Below, piece by piece: positions 8,542-18,171 of a DNA stretch of 64,000 nucleotides; the stretch's first letter is position 1, and each line of letters starts with the position of its first letter. The notes under the pieces were generated by a model that saw only the letters and a list, made by a program, of their open reading frames with translations, was not told the DNA's origin and made no database searches. The translations under genes were made by a program, and so were the position numbers. This DNA comes from Candidatus Neomarinimicrobiota bacterium (GTDB lineage: Bacteria > Fidelibacterota > Marinisomatia > Marinisomatales > TCS55), in assembly GCA_018651745.1 (NCBI GenBank), contig JABIDL010000030.1, positions 4,850-68,849 of the forward strand. Reading direction: 5' to 3'.

Positions 8542-9051
8542 ATGATACTCATTATCAGTTCAAGTTTGAATCCCAACAGCCTGAGCAGGGTCATGGCTCA
8601 ACAGGTCAAGATTAGACTTGAGGAAAATAATGCGGAAGCTGAATTTATTGATATGCGTAATTACGATCTTCCTTTTTGCGATGGAGACTCATGTTACAAT
8701 CATCCGAAAGTAAAGGAAGTAAAGGAAAAAATACAGTCAGCTCGTGCGATTTTATGTGCATCGCCTGTTTATAATTACGATGTGAATGCTGTTTTGAAAA
8801 ATCTGGTCGAACTTACAGGAAAAGCATGGGAAAATAAAACTGTTGGACTTGTATGTTCGGCCGGTGGACAGGGTAGTTATATGAGTCCGATGCCATTTTT
8901 AAACAGTTTGATGCTGGATTTCAGGTGCCACATAATTCCACGCTTTGTTTACACTACAAAATTCGCATTTACAGATGGCGCCATATCTGACGAAAATTTG
9001 AAGAACAGAATTAAAGAATTATCAGCTGAATTAAAAAATACAAGAAGATAA
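8542..9051 (+). CDS. NADPH-dependent FMN reductase (flavodoxin fold)
   Basis: A 169-residue protein starting at the ATG at 8542. An upstream in-frame ATG at 8506 lies inside the RAYT gene and adds an atypical tail. The N-terminus (MILIISSSLNPNSLSR) is the FMN-phosphate-binding loop of the NADPH-dependent FMN reductase family. The second flavin loop is ASPVYNYDVNAVLKN, then GLVCSAGG. The family reduces FMN, quinones or azo compounds with NAD(P)H in the cytosol. Substrate unknown. It is followed 4 bases later by proline iminopeptidase. Confidence 0.85.
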   Translation: MILIISSSLNPNSLSRVMAQQVKIRLEENNAEAEFIDMRNYDLPFCDGDSCYNHPKVKEVKEKIQSARAILCASPVYNYDVNAVLKNLVELTGKAWENKTVGLVCSAGGQGSYMSPMPFLNSLMLDFRCHIIPRFVYTTKFAFTDGAISDENLKNRIKELSAELKNTRR

Positions 9052-9055
9052 TGAG

Positions 9056-10021
9056 ATGGAAAAAGATTTAACATTAAAAGACGTTTTCCCACCCATTGAT
9101 CCGTATAATGGATTTATGTTAGATGTTTCTAGTCTGCATTCAATTCATGTAGAAGAGTCTGGGAATCCGAATGGTAAACCGGCTCTCTTCCTACATGGTG
9201 GGCCCGGAGGCGGAATTGAACCAATCTATCGCCAGTATTTCGACCCCGAGAAATGGCGACTGATTCTAATAGACCAGCGCGGCTGCGGAAAGAGTTTGCC
9301 GTTTGCCGAACTCGAAGAAAATACTACCTGGGAACTTGTAGAAGATATTGAGAAAGTCCGCGAATATTTGGGAATAAAGAACTGGGTAGTTTTCGGTGGA
9401 AGTTGGGGAAGCACCCTTTCTCTAGCCTATGCAGAAACGTATCCCGATCGTGTGATAGGGTTAATCCTGAGAGGTATATTTATGCTCAGAAAAAAGGAAC
9501 TGCAATGGTTCTATCAGGAAGGCGCTAGTGAAATTTATCCGGACGCTTTCGAGCATTATGTAAAACCTATCCTTGAAGAGGATCGAGATGATTTTCTGCA
9601 TGCTTTTTATAAACGCTTGACCTCTAAAGACAGGATGACTCGATTGGAAGCTGCCAAAGCCTGGTCAATTTGGGAAGGCGCAACCAGCAAACTGTATGCA
9701 GACTCAAATTTGGTTGAACGGTTCGGAAAGGACAAATTTGCGGAAGCCTTCGCGCGCATAGAATGCCATTATTTTGTGAATGGAGGATGGTTTAACCCGG
9801 AAGACCAGCTCCTGCGGGACATCAATAAAATTCGGCACATACCGGCCGTAATCATTCAAGGGCGGTATGATGTTGTATGTCCAGCAACTTCTGCTTGGGA
9901 GTTGCACAAAGCCTGGCCCGAAGCAGACTTTCATATTGTTCAGGATGCCGGTCATTCCATGTCTGAACCGGGAATTCGCTCAAAATTGATAGAAGCAACG
10001 GAGAAGTTTGCTACTTTGTAA
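9056..10021 (+). CDS. pip: Proline iminopeptidase (alpha/beta hydrolase, S33)
   Basis: A 321-residue protein of typical length. The oxyanion loop is HGGPGGG (47-53), the nucleophile elbow GGSWGST with Ser116, the acid Asp272 (GRYDVVCP) and the base His300 (AGHSMSEPG). The family releases N-terminal proline from peptides in the cytoplasm. The start at 9056 lies 4 bases after the stop of the FMN reductase gene, so the two are likely co-transcribed. No signal peptide. Confidence 0.93.
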   Translation: MEKDLTLKDVFPPIDPYNGFMLDVSSLHSIHVEESGNPNGKPALFLHGGPGGGIEPIYRQYFDPEKWRLILIDQRGCGKSLPFAELEENTTWELVEDIEKVREYLGIKNWVVFGGSWGSTLSLAYAETYPDRVIGLILRGIFMLRKKELQWFYQEGASEIYPDAFEHYVKPILEEDRDDFLHAFYKRLTSKDRMTRLEAAKAWSIWEGATSKLYADSNLVERFGKDKFAEAFARIECHYFVNGGWFNPEDQLLRDINKIRHIPAVIIQGRYDVVCPATSAWELHKAWPEADFHIVQDAGHSMSEPGIRSKLIEATEKFATL

Positions 10022-10141
10022 AAATGTCAGAATCTTGATAAAATGGATTATGAACGTATGCTTTGATCAACAGATTGGCGTTATTTCCGTGAATTCAATC
10101 CACTGTTTTGCGTTGCTGAGTTTTTTAACTAAATTGTAACC

Positions 10142-11011
10142 ATGGCTGGCCAATCCCGAAAGAAAACTAAAACCCTTGAAGTCATGGTTGCGGATGTAAT
10201 TCGTGAGACTCCCGATACTTCAACGATAATCTTTTTTACCGGCAATGACCATCTTGATTACGCGCCGGGGCATTTTCTAACAATTGAACCCCACCAGTTT
10301 CCAGCACTCGAACGGTGGACTGCATATCTTGAGGATCAAAAGGGTAGAAGAGAACCTCCTCGGGCGTATTCTATGGCAAGTTCACCGGATGAACATCACC
10401 TTGCGATCACAGTCAAGGAAGAACGTTATGTTACCGATGTCACTAAATATCCTCCACTTTTATCCCCGATCTTGGCCTACCGCACTGTCCGGGGAACCAA
10501 AATGAAAATCACCGGATTTGCCGGTCCGTATACACTCCCGAAGGATGGGGTTCCTGAGAGTATTCTGCATATTTGTGCCGGTAGTGGAATCGTCCCAAAC
10601 TGGAGTATTTTGAAGTATTGTCTTCGTAACCATCCCGATATGAAACACCGCCTCATTTATAGTAATAAAACGTGGGCAGACACTATTTTTGGCGAAGGAT
10701 TACTTGATTTGCAGAGACAATTTCCTGAAAACCTAGAAATAGTATTTACCATAACCCGTGAAGACACTTTCCTGAAAAATGGCGCAACCTTACAAAAAGG
10801 TAGGATTACGAGAGATTTAATAGAAAAAACGATTGAAGAGCTTGATAACCCGATGCTGTATGTTTGCGGTCCGGCTTTGTCTAAATGGGATAAATTGTTA
10901 GCCAAAAAGAATGGAACTACCCCACCGCCTAGATTTATGGAATCTGCCTTGGGATTGTTGGAAGATCTGGGGGTAGATAAAAAAAGCATTACAAAGGAAT
11001 CCTACGGTTAA
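10142..11011 (+). CDS. FAD/NAD(P)-binding ferredoxin reductase-like oxidoreductase
   Basis: A 289-residue protein of the ferredoxin-NADP+ reductase superfamily. The FAD-binding motif is RAYSMASSP (74-82), the NAD(P)-binding loop CAGSGIVP (145-152), and the C-terminal VCGP motif lies at 241-244. No ferredoxin domain is present at either end, so it needs a separate electron acceptor or oxygenase partner, none of which is adjacent. Resembles the reductase halves of ring-hydroxylating or epoxidase systems (BoxA/PaaE class), but assignment to one is not possible. A 120-base gap separates it from pip. Confidence 0.75.
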   Translation: MAGQSRKKTKTLEVMVADVIRETPDTSTIIFFTGNDHLDYAPGHFLTIEPHQFPALERWTAYLEDQKGRREPPRAYSMASSPDEHHLAITVKEERYVTDVTKYPPLLSPILAYRTVRGTKMKITGFAGPYTLPKDGVPESILHICAGSGIVPNWSILKYCLRNHPDMKHRLIYSNKTWADTIFGEGLLDLQRQFPENLEIVFTITREDTFLKNGATLQKGRITRDLIEKTIEELDNPMLYVCGPALSKWDKLLAKKNGTTPPPRFMESALGLLEDLGVDKKSITKESYG

Positions 11012-11148
11012 ACGGAAGTTTTAATTATTTCATTGTCTTAATCTTTTAACTATTTTTGGATAAAGCCCCAAAATCTTCAAAAAATAGGTTTCCATTCACT
11101 CATGAATTGTAACTGAAATTCATCTTACGTTTATTAGAAATAATCCCA

Positions 11149-11178
11149 TTGACAAATCATTGGTTTAGGGTTTAAAAT
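11149..11178 (+). promoter_or_regulatory. Candidate sigma70-like promoter of the pilus operon
   Basis: Within the 289-base gap before the first pilin gene: a perfect TTGACA (11149-11154), 18 bases, then TAAAAT (11173-11178, five of six consensus positions). This leaves a leader of about 115 bases before the pilin ATG at 11301. No other promoter-like pair of this quality was seen nearby. The lineage may use a different consensus, so this is tentative. Confidence 0.45.
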
Positions 11179-11300
11179 CTCAAAAACTAGGAATATGATG
11201 ATCGTCAATACGCTCGTTAGTAGAAATCATTAAAATTTTGTACATTACTTGGCTTTATTTGAACCCAATAAAACATCTTTACAAAGGAACAGGAAAAAAC

Positions 11301-11708
11301 ATGAATAAAATAATAGAATCCCTAAAGAAGGGTTTCACAATGATCGAGATTATGGTTGTGGTTGTAATTGTCGCGATTTTAGCGGCGGTAGCTGTGCCTA
11401 TTTATATTGATTATGTTGAAAGTGCCCGTGCGTCTGAGGCGAAATCGGTAATTGGAAGTATCACAAATGGTGCAAAGATGTATCGGCAAACGTACGGCGA
11501 ATGGCCGTCAGATGTTGAAGAAATTGAAAGTGCAGGACAAATAAGTGTCGATCGAGCAACCAAACGTCAATGGATTTTCGAAATCCAAATGCCCGAACGT
11601 GTTCTTGCTACCAGCACCAGTGAAATGGAAGGTGGCGAAGGAAAGGTTGTTGAATACAATGCCGAAACGGGACAATACACAGGGTACGGAACCAAAAAAC
11701 GTAATTAG
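11301..11708 (+). CDS. Type IV pilin (major pilin candidate)
   Basis: A 135-residue protein. Start ATG at 11301, preceded by AAAGGAACAGGAA. The short leader (MNKIIESLKKG) ends in Gly11, then FTMIEIMVVVVIVAILAAV: the type III signal of prepilins, with Glu at mature position 5 and a hydrophobic alpha-1 helix. The C-terminal region is small and lacks the usual paired cysteines. It is the first gene of the operon and immediately precedes pilT (6 bases), as expected for a main pilin or core pseudopilin. Prepilin peptidase (PilD) is not in the window. Confidence 0.9.
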   Translation: MNKIIESLKKGFTMIEIMVVVVIVAILAAVAVPIYIDYVESARASEAKSVIGSITNGAKMYRQTYGEWPSDVEEIESAGQISVDRATKRQWIFEIQMPERVLATSTSEMEGGEGKVVEYNAETGQYTGYGTKKRN

Positions 11709-11714
11709 AATTGT

Positions 11715-12767
11715 ATGAACATTGATAAACTTCTATCCTACGCTCTCGAAAGCGGTGCTTCGGATTTACATTTAAGTACCGGATCTATTCCGATGGTTCG
11801 CATTAACGGAACCATGAAGCCGTTGAATCGTCCTGAAATGGAAGATTCTGATATGGAGACTATTCTTCCTCAAATCATGGACGAAGATCAAATTTCTCGG
11901 TACCGAAAAGATAAGGAAATTGATTTATCTTACAAATTAGATGGTCAGGGAAGATTCCGCGTGAATTTCTTTCACCAAATCAGCGGGCTTGCAGGAGTAT
12001 TTAGAACTATTTCTGAAGTTCCGAAAGGGTTTGAAGAACTTGGATTGCCGCCTGTTTTATCGAATTTAGCAATGCTCGAAAATGGTTTGGTTTTGCTTAC
12101 CGGTCCTACGGGATCGGGGAAAAGTACCACGCTTGCCGCTATGATTGATTATGTGAATCAAAATAAGTCGAAGCATATAATCACGATCGAAGATCCTGTT
12201 GAATATTTCCATAGTTCTAGCCAATGTCTCATCAATCAGAGAGAATTGGGTCTTACGACCCATAGTTTTGCAAATGCGTTGAGAGCAGCTCTTAGAGAAG
12301 ACCCTGATGTGATTTTGGTTGGTGAAATGCGGGACCTTGATACGATTTCACTTGCACTCACCGCGGCGGAAACGGGACACTTGGTTTTGTCAACTCTTCA
12401 TACTTCGAGTTCCGTAAAAGCAGTGGACAGAATTATTGATATTTTCCCCGCCAGCCAAAAAAGTCAAATCCGATCGATGCTTTCGGAAAGTTTGGAAGCA
12501 GTCATTTCCCAAAAATTATTACCAACCAAAGATGATAAAGGTCGAGTCCCGGCATTGGAAATTCTTATGGCGACAACGGCTATTCGGAATCTTATCCGAG
12601 AAGACCGAATTTACCAAATTCCTTCCGTGATGCAGTCCGGAGGAGTGGATGGAATGCAAACGCTTGACCAAGACCTTCAAAGACTTGTTTCTCAGGCAAT
12701 TATCGAACGATCGCAAGCAGTTGCATTAGCAGATAATCCGAAACTATTTGAATCAAAAGTCCTGTAG
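11715..12767 (+). CDS. pilT: Type IV pilus retraction ATPase PilT
   Basis: A 350-residue hexameric secretion ATPase with the PilT layout. The N-terminus is MNIDKLLSYALESGASDLHL. Walker A is GPTGSGKST (130-138). The Asp box is TIEDPVEYFH. Walker B and the His box are VILVGEMRDLDTISLALT and GHLVLSTLHT. In typical pili it powers retraction and twitching or DNA uptake. The extension ATPase pilB is encoded at 22391 in the same operon. It has the short N-terminus and no zinc-binding cysteines, unlike PilB. Confidence 0.95.
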   Translation: MNIDKLLSYALESGASDLHLSTGSIPMVRINGTMKPLNRPEMEDSDMETILPQIMDEDQISRYRKDKEIDLSYKLDGQGRFRVNFFHQISGLAGVFRTISEVPKGFEELGLPPVLSNLAMLENGLVLLTGPTGSGKSTTLAAMIDYVNQNKSKHIITIEDPVEYFHSSSQCLINQRELGLTTHSFANALRAALREDPDVILVGEMRDLDTISLALTAAETGHLVLSTLHTSSSVKAVDRIIDIFPASQKSQIRSMLSESLEAVISQKLLPTKDDKGRVPALEILMATTAIRNLIREDRIYQIPSVMQSGGVDGMQTLDQDLQRLVSQAIIERSQAVALADNPKLFESKVL

Positions 12768-13220
12768 ATGAAACTGCACAATTCAAATGGATTTACGTTT
12801 ATCGAAGTGTTGATTGCTGTGGTAATTGTGAGTGTGGCAGCATTTGGCTTAATGCTCGGCGCTGTACATGCAAGAGGAGAATTGCAGGCGCTTGAAATCC
12901 GCGAACGTGCGACAGAAGAATTATTAAGTTTTGTAGAAACCATGAAAGGTCGCGTTGCAGATGGACGATTAACTGGAATTGAGCGTAGTGGAGATTTAGA
13001 AGGGAAACAAGTTTTTCTTTTGGGGAACAATGAAAACCCCGATAAAATCGAAGCAAAAATTTACTACGATCCGATTTATGAAGAACCTTCAGATTCTTCC
13101 GGTGGAATGGATCGCTATAGGTTTAAAACATGGATCACATGGAAGGATTATACGTCTGCAAGAAACGATGTAAAGAAAACCCGTGTATTAGAAATGGTAA
13201 TGCTGGAGTATCCGCTGTGA
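12768..13220 (+). CDS. Minor pilin/pseudopilin (PilV-like)
   Basis: A 150-residue protein beginning directly after the pilT stop. The prepilin motif is NGFTFIEVLIAVVIVSVAAFG, with cleavage after Gly8 and Glu at mature position 5. The rest is a small beta-rich domain (WITWKDYTSARNDVKKTRVL) typical of minor pseudopilins of the PilV/GspI kind. Minor pilins prime assembly at the pilus tip or membrane. It shares a GTGA overlap with the next pilin-like gene. Confidence 0.8.
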   Translation: MKLHNSNGFTFIEVLIAVVIVSVAAFGLMLGAVHARGELQALEIRERATEELLSFVETMKGRVADGRLTGIERSGDLEGKQVFLLGNNENPDKIEAKIYYDPIYEEPSDSSGGMDRYRFKTWITWKDYTSARNDVKKTRVLEMVMLEYPL

Positions 13221-13837
13221 AGATTTCTTTCACTGAAAAATCATCTCCGGGACTTACTCTCATTGAGTTGGTTACATCTATGACGGTGATTGGCATTATG
13301 GTTGTCGGACTCTCAATGGGTGTACAAGGAATTCTTTTTCATTATCAAAACGACTCAGTCTTGTTGGAAGTTCGGCAATATGGTCAGGCTGTTATGCGGG
13401 AAATTATGTATGAAATTAATTCTTCAAGATTTATAGAAAGAGATTTTGCAAACGGATATGCACGTCTTAGTCTTTATAAGTATGATAAAAATGGGAACGA
13501 ATCTACTTTGTTCATATCCGGGCATGCGCTGGATGGAATTCAATTTGATGGAAGAAATCCGGTAGGCGGAACACTCGGGTTTCCCAGAAAGGGTCGCTTT
13601 CGTGATAACCGTCAGCGGATTGTTCGGCTCGAAACATTCAAGGCAGACCAGAGGATTGAAGAACGACCAAGTCTCCAAAAATTTGCAGAAGCCACATGGG
13701 ATATCGAATTGATTTTTTCAATTGAATCAGATGTAAACGATCAGAATCCGTTGAATACAAATATCCGGGTAAAGCGAACCGTATTTATGCCGAATAAATA
13801 TATTTCTCTCTACGAAAAATCCAGCGAACAAGGGTAA
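13217..13837 (+). CDS. Minor pilin/pseudopilin (PilW/GspJ-like)
   Basis: A 206-residue protein. The open frame runs back to 13130, but the better start is the GTG at 13217, overlapping the previous stop (GTGA) with GGAG 8 bases upstream. It yields a short leader ending in Gly at about residue 12, then LTLIELVTSMTVIGIMVVGLS, a prepilin signal. The body is a longer beta-rich domain, as in PilW/GspJ minor pilins. Translationally coupled to the neighbouring pilin genes. Confidence 0.8.
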   Translation: MKISFTEKSSPGLTLIELVTSMTVIGIMVVGLSMGVQGILFHYQNDSVLLEVRQYGQAVMREIMYEINSSRFIERDFANGYARLSLYKYDKNGNESTLFISGHALDGIQFDGRNPVGGTLGFPRKGRFRDNRQRIVRLETFKADQRIEERPSLQKFAEATWDIELIFSIESDVNDQNPLNTNIRVKRTVFMPNKYISLYEKSSEQG

Positions 13838-13839
13838 TT

Positions 13840-15960
13840 ATGGGACATTTTCAAAAAGGTACTGCAACAATTACGGCTGTTATTTTTACCATGATTAGCC
13901 TACTGCTAACCATTGCCTATTTACGATATTCCTTGTCGGCTGCAGTCGTTGAAAAATATAGGTTTGCTGAATCGACCGCCATATTGCTTGCGGAAACAGG
14001 AATTAATAAAGAAGGGATGCCGAAATTGCCCTATTTATCCGATGAAGCTTTAGTGTTGGCAACCGAAAAAGTAAAATTCAGCGAAACGCCTGAATTTGAT
14101 GGGTATTATCACGACGTTGTTTGTTCATCATATGTGAATGAATACGGGAAAACTTTCTTTTACGCTAGCGCCTGGGGAACGGTTGAATTTGAAAGTACGG
14201 AGGGGCAAACGGTAGAAATTAAACGGAAGGCCGAAGTCAACCTTGTTGCGGAAGATTTTTCAAAATTTATGTATTTCACAAATTCAGAAGAACCGGGTGG
14301 TGGTCCGCAGGTGAGTGGAACAGTTACGTTTGGTGCATCTGATTCCCTTGAAGGGATTGTTCATACTAATGGCGAAATAACAATGAGCAATTGGGGTTGC
14401 CCTGTGTTTTCGGGAAAGGTGAACGCTAGCGACGGGATTAATATGGCGAATTGTGAGGGAACATCTTTTGCGAATGCTACTTACGACGACTCCGCGGACG
14501 TTATAAGTTATCCACCAACAAATACGGTTCAATTAGTTAAAAATGCAGCAGATTACGTGTTTACAGCTGATGATTTACTTGGGCGAGGTTCCATTAAAGA
14601 TTCTTTGATTATGACAGAAATTGAATTTGTAACAGGGGGATTTAAAGTTGCACAATGGGCGTATGTTGTTCCTCCGATTACCTTAGATGGCCAACCTGTT
14701 CTTTCATTTACTTGGGATGAAGATAACTCAATTGCCGAGTTAGATAATGGAAAAATAGGTTTGGAACTTCCCTTTAATGATATATCCGGATATGCCGGTG
14801 CAGATTCAGTTTTCATAAGCAGTTACGATTCTGAGGGTGAAGATGTTGATAACGTTTTGTCTGATTATGCTATTGGTGATACTATTGTTATTTCTTCTGT
14901 GGATACAAGTTATAAATATTGGGCTGCGGTCATTACCTCTAAATCAACCACAGGAGGCAATCATATCTACAAAGTAAGTTACCAAGAACAAGGCGCTTTT
15001 ATTTTCGGTGGATTTGTAGATGGGGAGTCTGTTCAATTATCACACCGAACAGGATTAGAATCTGGAAGATTTAATCAATATGGTTTTTACCATAATCATA
15101 ATGATAATGGTTCAATGTGTGCATCATCCGGTTTTCACCATTTTGATTTTGACCCACCAAGTAGTGGGGCTCAATATGTAATGAATTGGACGATGTTTCA
15201 TAGAGACAGAGCTGTGATTTATGTGAAGAAAGGTCAAGTTCGAGTTTACGGGGAGGTGGATGGACAGTTTACGATTGTGACGGATGATAACGTTGAATAC
15301 AGGCGCCACGATGATTTACAAATATGGGATAGAGTATGGGGGAATATTTGGCTGATTGATGATGTTATTTATGCCGATTCAAACCCGACTACCGGCGAGG
15401 TTGTATATGGCACATCCAATCGCTTAGGACTCGTATCCGGAGGAAATGTAATTATTGCGAATACTGCAGAAAACGGTGCAAGAAACAAAGCAAATGGTGC
15501 GGATATCATTGTCAATGCAGGCATTATTGCTATGCATGATTCTTTCGTAGCACATTATTGGCAGAATTCAGTTACCGGTGATGCGGAAAATGGTTGGAAC
15601 CCTTTTACAAATGCGCCATATTATGCTTCAAATCCTACAAATTCTAGAGCAGATGGACGCGGTACTTTTAGGAATCCAAATTCAATTTTGCAACAGGATA
15701 CAGGAAATGATTTGCGTGGTACGGTAAAATTGTGGGGGTCGATTACTCAAAATTTGCGTGGATATTTGAAAAGGAATCCATACGGTCCTTATGGTAATTA
15801 CAAAATTGAATATGAAAAGAGTTATCATTACGATTATAATTTCAGCGATTTTTATGCGCCTCCCAATTTTCCCAATACAACGGGTGCTGACGGTGGTTTA
15901 AAATTAATTCTGAAAAGTTACAACGAAGTTCAAACTCGGAACGGAGGATCTGAAGGATGA
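13840..15960 (+). CDS. Large PilX-like pilus-associated protein
   Basis: A 706-residue protein. The N-terminus (GTATITAVIFTMISLLLTIAY) resembles PilX-type minor pilins, with one membrane helix but no canonical FTxxE site. Early residues RFAESTAILLAETGINK match the alpha-helical stalk of PilX N-terminal domains. The exported part is very large and beta-rich (VHTNGEITMSNWGCPVFSGK, SGGNVIIANTAEN), resembling DUF4900-like proteins and unlike classical 200-residue PilX. It probably forms a bulky tip or surface adhesin. No PilY1 propeller is present in the operon. Confidence 0.6.
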   Translation: MGHFQKGTATITAVIFTMISLLLTIAYLRYSLSAAVVEKYRFAESTAILLAETGINKEGMPKLPYLSDEALVLATEKVKFSETPEFDGYYHDVVCSSYVNEYGKTFFYASAWGTVEFESTEGQTVEIKRKAEVNLVAEDFSKFMYFTNSEEPGGGPQVSGTVTFGASDSLEGIVHTNGEITMSNWGCPVFSGKVNASDGINMANCEGTSFANATYDDSADVISYPPTNTVQLVKNAADYVFTADDLLGRGSIKDSLIMTEIEFVTGGFKVAQWAYVVPPITLDGQPVLSFTWDEDNSIAELDNGKIGLELPFNDISGYAGADSVFISSYDSEGEDVDNVLSDYAIGDTIVISSVDTSYKYWAAVITSKSTTGGNHIYKVSYQEQGAFIFGGFVDGESVQLSHRTGLESGRFNQYGFYHNHNDNGSMCASSGFHHFDFDPPSSGAQYVMNWTMFHRDRAVIYVKKGQVRVYGEVDGQFTIVTDDNVEYRRHDDLQIWDRVWGNIWLIDDVIYADSNPTTGEVVYGTSNRLGLVSGGNVIIANTAENGARNKANGADIIVNAGIIAMHDSFVAHYWQNSVTGDAENGWNPFTNAPYYASNPTNSRADGRGTFRNPNSILQQDTGNDLRGTVKLWGSITQNLRGYLKRNPYGPYGNYKIEYEKSYHYDYNFSDFYAPPNFPNTTGADGGLKLILKSYNEVQTRNGGSEG

Positions 15961-17012
15961 TTCTTGGATTGGATGTAGGAAGGCAGGTTATCAAAACTGT
16001 TACTGTGGAAAAACAGCGATCCGGAGGATATAAACTTCTCCATGTAGCTCAACGGCTTATTCCGGAACAGCATAAAGCGTATGACCCGGAAGCTGTAAGT
16101 CGTCCCATTGTTGTGATGGCAATAAAAGAAATCCTGAAACAGCAAAAAATAAATCCGAAACGTGTGCGAAATCTTGTAAGCAATATCAACGGCACCAATG
16201 TCAGTGTTCGTCAAATCATGACAATGGATATGGCGACGGAAGAATTGCAATCAGCGCTCACTTTTGAGGCAAGAAAGCATATTCCGATGGATGGCACAGA
16301 TGCGGTCATTGATTTTCAAATCTTCGGCCAAAATCCCAATGAAGTGGATAAAATTGATGTTGGTATGGTCGCTTGTACGAAGCGCGTTTTGAATGGACAT
16401 TTGGATTTATTAAAAGAATCCGGGTTTAAACCGGGAATCGTTGATACAGATCCCATTGCACTTTCTAATGCGTTTGTGTTACACCACGATTTCCCTGAAG
16501 AGGGTGTGATTGTGTTATTAGACATCGGTGCTGTATCCAGTTCCTTGGTGGTTTGGGGACAAAAAGACCAATTTTTTACACGAGACATTCCGGTAGGTGG
16601 ACACTTGTTTGTAAAAGGATTATCAGATGTACGAAAAATGGATTATATAACGGCGCAAGATGAATTGTACAAAGATGGCGTGAATGCTTTTCAAGAAACA
16701 AACGGTACGCAGGAAATCGGTCTAGCCGAAACTCAGCGAACGGTTTTTGATAATTTAGTTGAGGATGTTCGAAGGTCACTTCGGTATTACGCTAAAACAA
16801 CCAACCAAAGTTTCTTTCAAAAGATTTACCTTACAGGTGGCTGTGCAGGTACTCCCGGTCTTTGTGATTTTATTCAAAGTAATTTGAATATTGATGTAGA
16901 AATATTTAATCCGTTCGCAACTCTAGATGGAACGGATGGGTTGGATATTTCTAATCCCGGCCAATACGGTGTAGCCGTTGGGCTTGCCATTCGCGGAGGG
17001 GTGGAAGCGTGA
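15957..17012 (+). CDS. pilM: Type IV pilus assembly ATPase-fold protein PilM
   Basis: A 351-residue actin-like protein (FtsA fold). The N-terminal phosphate loop is LDVGRQVIKTVTVEK, and the second is VIVLLDIGAVSSSLVVW. The C-terminal loop is IYLTGGCAGTPGLCDFI. PilM is the cytoplasmic ring that binds the PilN N-terminus and connects the motor ATPases to PilO/PilP and the secretin. It overlaps the previous gene by ATGA and pilN by GTGA, so translation is coupled. Confidence 0.92.
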   Translation: MILGLDVGRQVIKTVTVEKQRSGGYKLLHVAQRLIPEQHKAYDPEAVSRPIVVMAIKEILKQQKINPKRVRNLVSNINGTNVSVRQIMTMDMATEELQSALTFEARKHIPMDGTDAVIDFQIFGQNPNEVDKIDVGMVACTKRVLNGHLDLLKESGFKPGIVDTDPIALSNAFVLHHDFPEEGVIVLLDIGAVSSSLVVWGQKDQFFTRDIPVGGHLFVKGLSDVRKMDYITAQDELYKDGVNAFQETNGTQEIGLAETQRTVFDNLVEDVRRSLRYYAKTTNQSFFQKIYLTGGCAGTPGLCDFIQSNLNIDVEIFNPFATLDGTDGLDISNPGQYGVAVGLAIRGGVEA

Positions 17013-17605
17013 AAAAATTTATCACAATTAACCTGAATCAATCCGAAACAAAGGAAGCACGGATTGAAATCTGGCGTGATCGCGTTAGATGGGGAATTTT
17101 TGGAATGATCATTTTGTTTTTACTGGGTGCAAACATCGGGGTGTGGATGATTGGGCAGGGATATCGCACACTAATTGAACAAAAACAATCTGAAATAACT
17201 CAAGTTAAAGAAGACATAAATAATCTTCGGAAAAAAGGAAAAAACCTATCTAAAGATGACATCATTTCCTTGGCAGATTTAGAGGGTAACAGATATCTGT
17301 GGGCGCGCTATCTTGAATTGCTGGGTGAAATGACTCCCGAAGATATGGCTTTGACAGGGCTAAAATACCGTAATAAGAAAATGATTATTGAAGGGATTGG
17401 TGTTATTTATCAAGATGAGGAACAAAAATTTGAAATTGTGTACAATTTTATAAATACACTGAAACAAAATCGCGATTTTTCGGATAATTTTAGCAGAATC
17501 AAATTTGATCAAGGTTCGCGAAAAAAAGTTCGCGGGCAGGACATTTATGAGTTTAGAATTGAAGCAACGCTGAAGCCTGGCGGAAGGACACTGAAGTCAT
17601 CATGA
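17009..17605 (+). CDS. pilN: Type IV pilus alignment protein PilN
   Basis: A 198-residue protein from a GTG start overlapping the pilM stop. The N-terminal cytoplasmic segment KKFITINLN corresponds to the PilM-binding INLLP-type motif in degenerate form. A single membrane helix follows (about residues 28-52), then a coiled-coil (LIEQKQSEITQVKEDINNL) and a ferredoxin-like periplasmic domain. Together with PilO it forms the periplasmic alignment dimer. Confidence 0.85.
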   Translation: MKKFITINLNQSETKEARIEIWRDRVRWGIFGMIILFLLGANIGVWMIGQGYRTLIEQKQSEITQVKEDINNLRKKGKNLSKDDIISLADLEGNRYLWARYLELLGEMTPEDMALTGLKYRNKKMIIEGIGVIYQDEEQKFEIVYNFINTLKQNRDFSDNFSRIKFDQGSRKKVRGQDIYEFRIEATLKPGGRTLKSS

Positions 17606-18171
17606 AACAACGAAATACAATGTTATTCTTTGTGCTAATCGGGTTATCGGCTGTTTTTTGGCTTAACCTGAAATTTTCAATTTCTGATCATCCTGTAACA
17701 ATGCTGGATTTGGAAGATGAACAGGAAGAATTAAATGAGCAGCTGATTAGTGCACAAATTTTAGCCAGTAAGCTAGATAGAGTCTATACCCTGTTTGATG
17801 AAAATTTAGCGATAGGAATTGCAGACTCAATTGCGGAAGATGCATCTATGCCCTTCTTACAGAATTTGACTGAAATGATGAATGATTTAGGTGTAACTCT
17901 GATGAATATCAAACCCAAACCGCGTGAAAAAAGAGAAAACTATTTCAGTGCTCCATACGAATTACTGTTAAAATGTAATTTTGATCAGTTGGGAAAATTT
18001 GTTGCTGAAATTGAACGATCACCGAGATTAATTACAATTGATGAATTTCTAGTAAAAAATGGGATTGAACGTGTGAAAACAACAACCTCAGAAGCAGATT
18101 TAAAAGAGCAAATTGTTGAGCTTCATCTATCCACTTTAACTTTGGTTAAATCTAAAGGATCATCGTCATGA
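17602..18171 (+). CDS. pilO: Type IV pilus alignment protein PilO
   Basis: A 189-residue protein, ATGA-coupled to pilN. A short N-terminus with one membrane helix (about residues 7-24) is followed by a coiled-coil (LEDEQEELNEQLISAQ) and a periplasmic alpha/beta domain, with NDLGVTLMNIKPKP and LLKCNFDQLGKFVAEIERSPRLITI typical of PilO. It partners PilN and passes contacts to PilP and PilQ. Identification rests partly on gene order. Confidence 0.82.
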   Translation: MKQRNTMLFFVLIGLSAVFWLNLKFSISDHPVTMLDLEDEQEELNEQLISAQILASKLDRVYTLFDENLAIGIADSIAEDASMPFLQNLTEMMNDLGVTLMNIKPKPREKRENYFSAPYELLLKCNFDQLGKFVAEIERSPRLITIDEFLVKNGIERVKTTTSEADLKEQIVELHLSTLTLVKSKGSSS

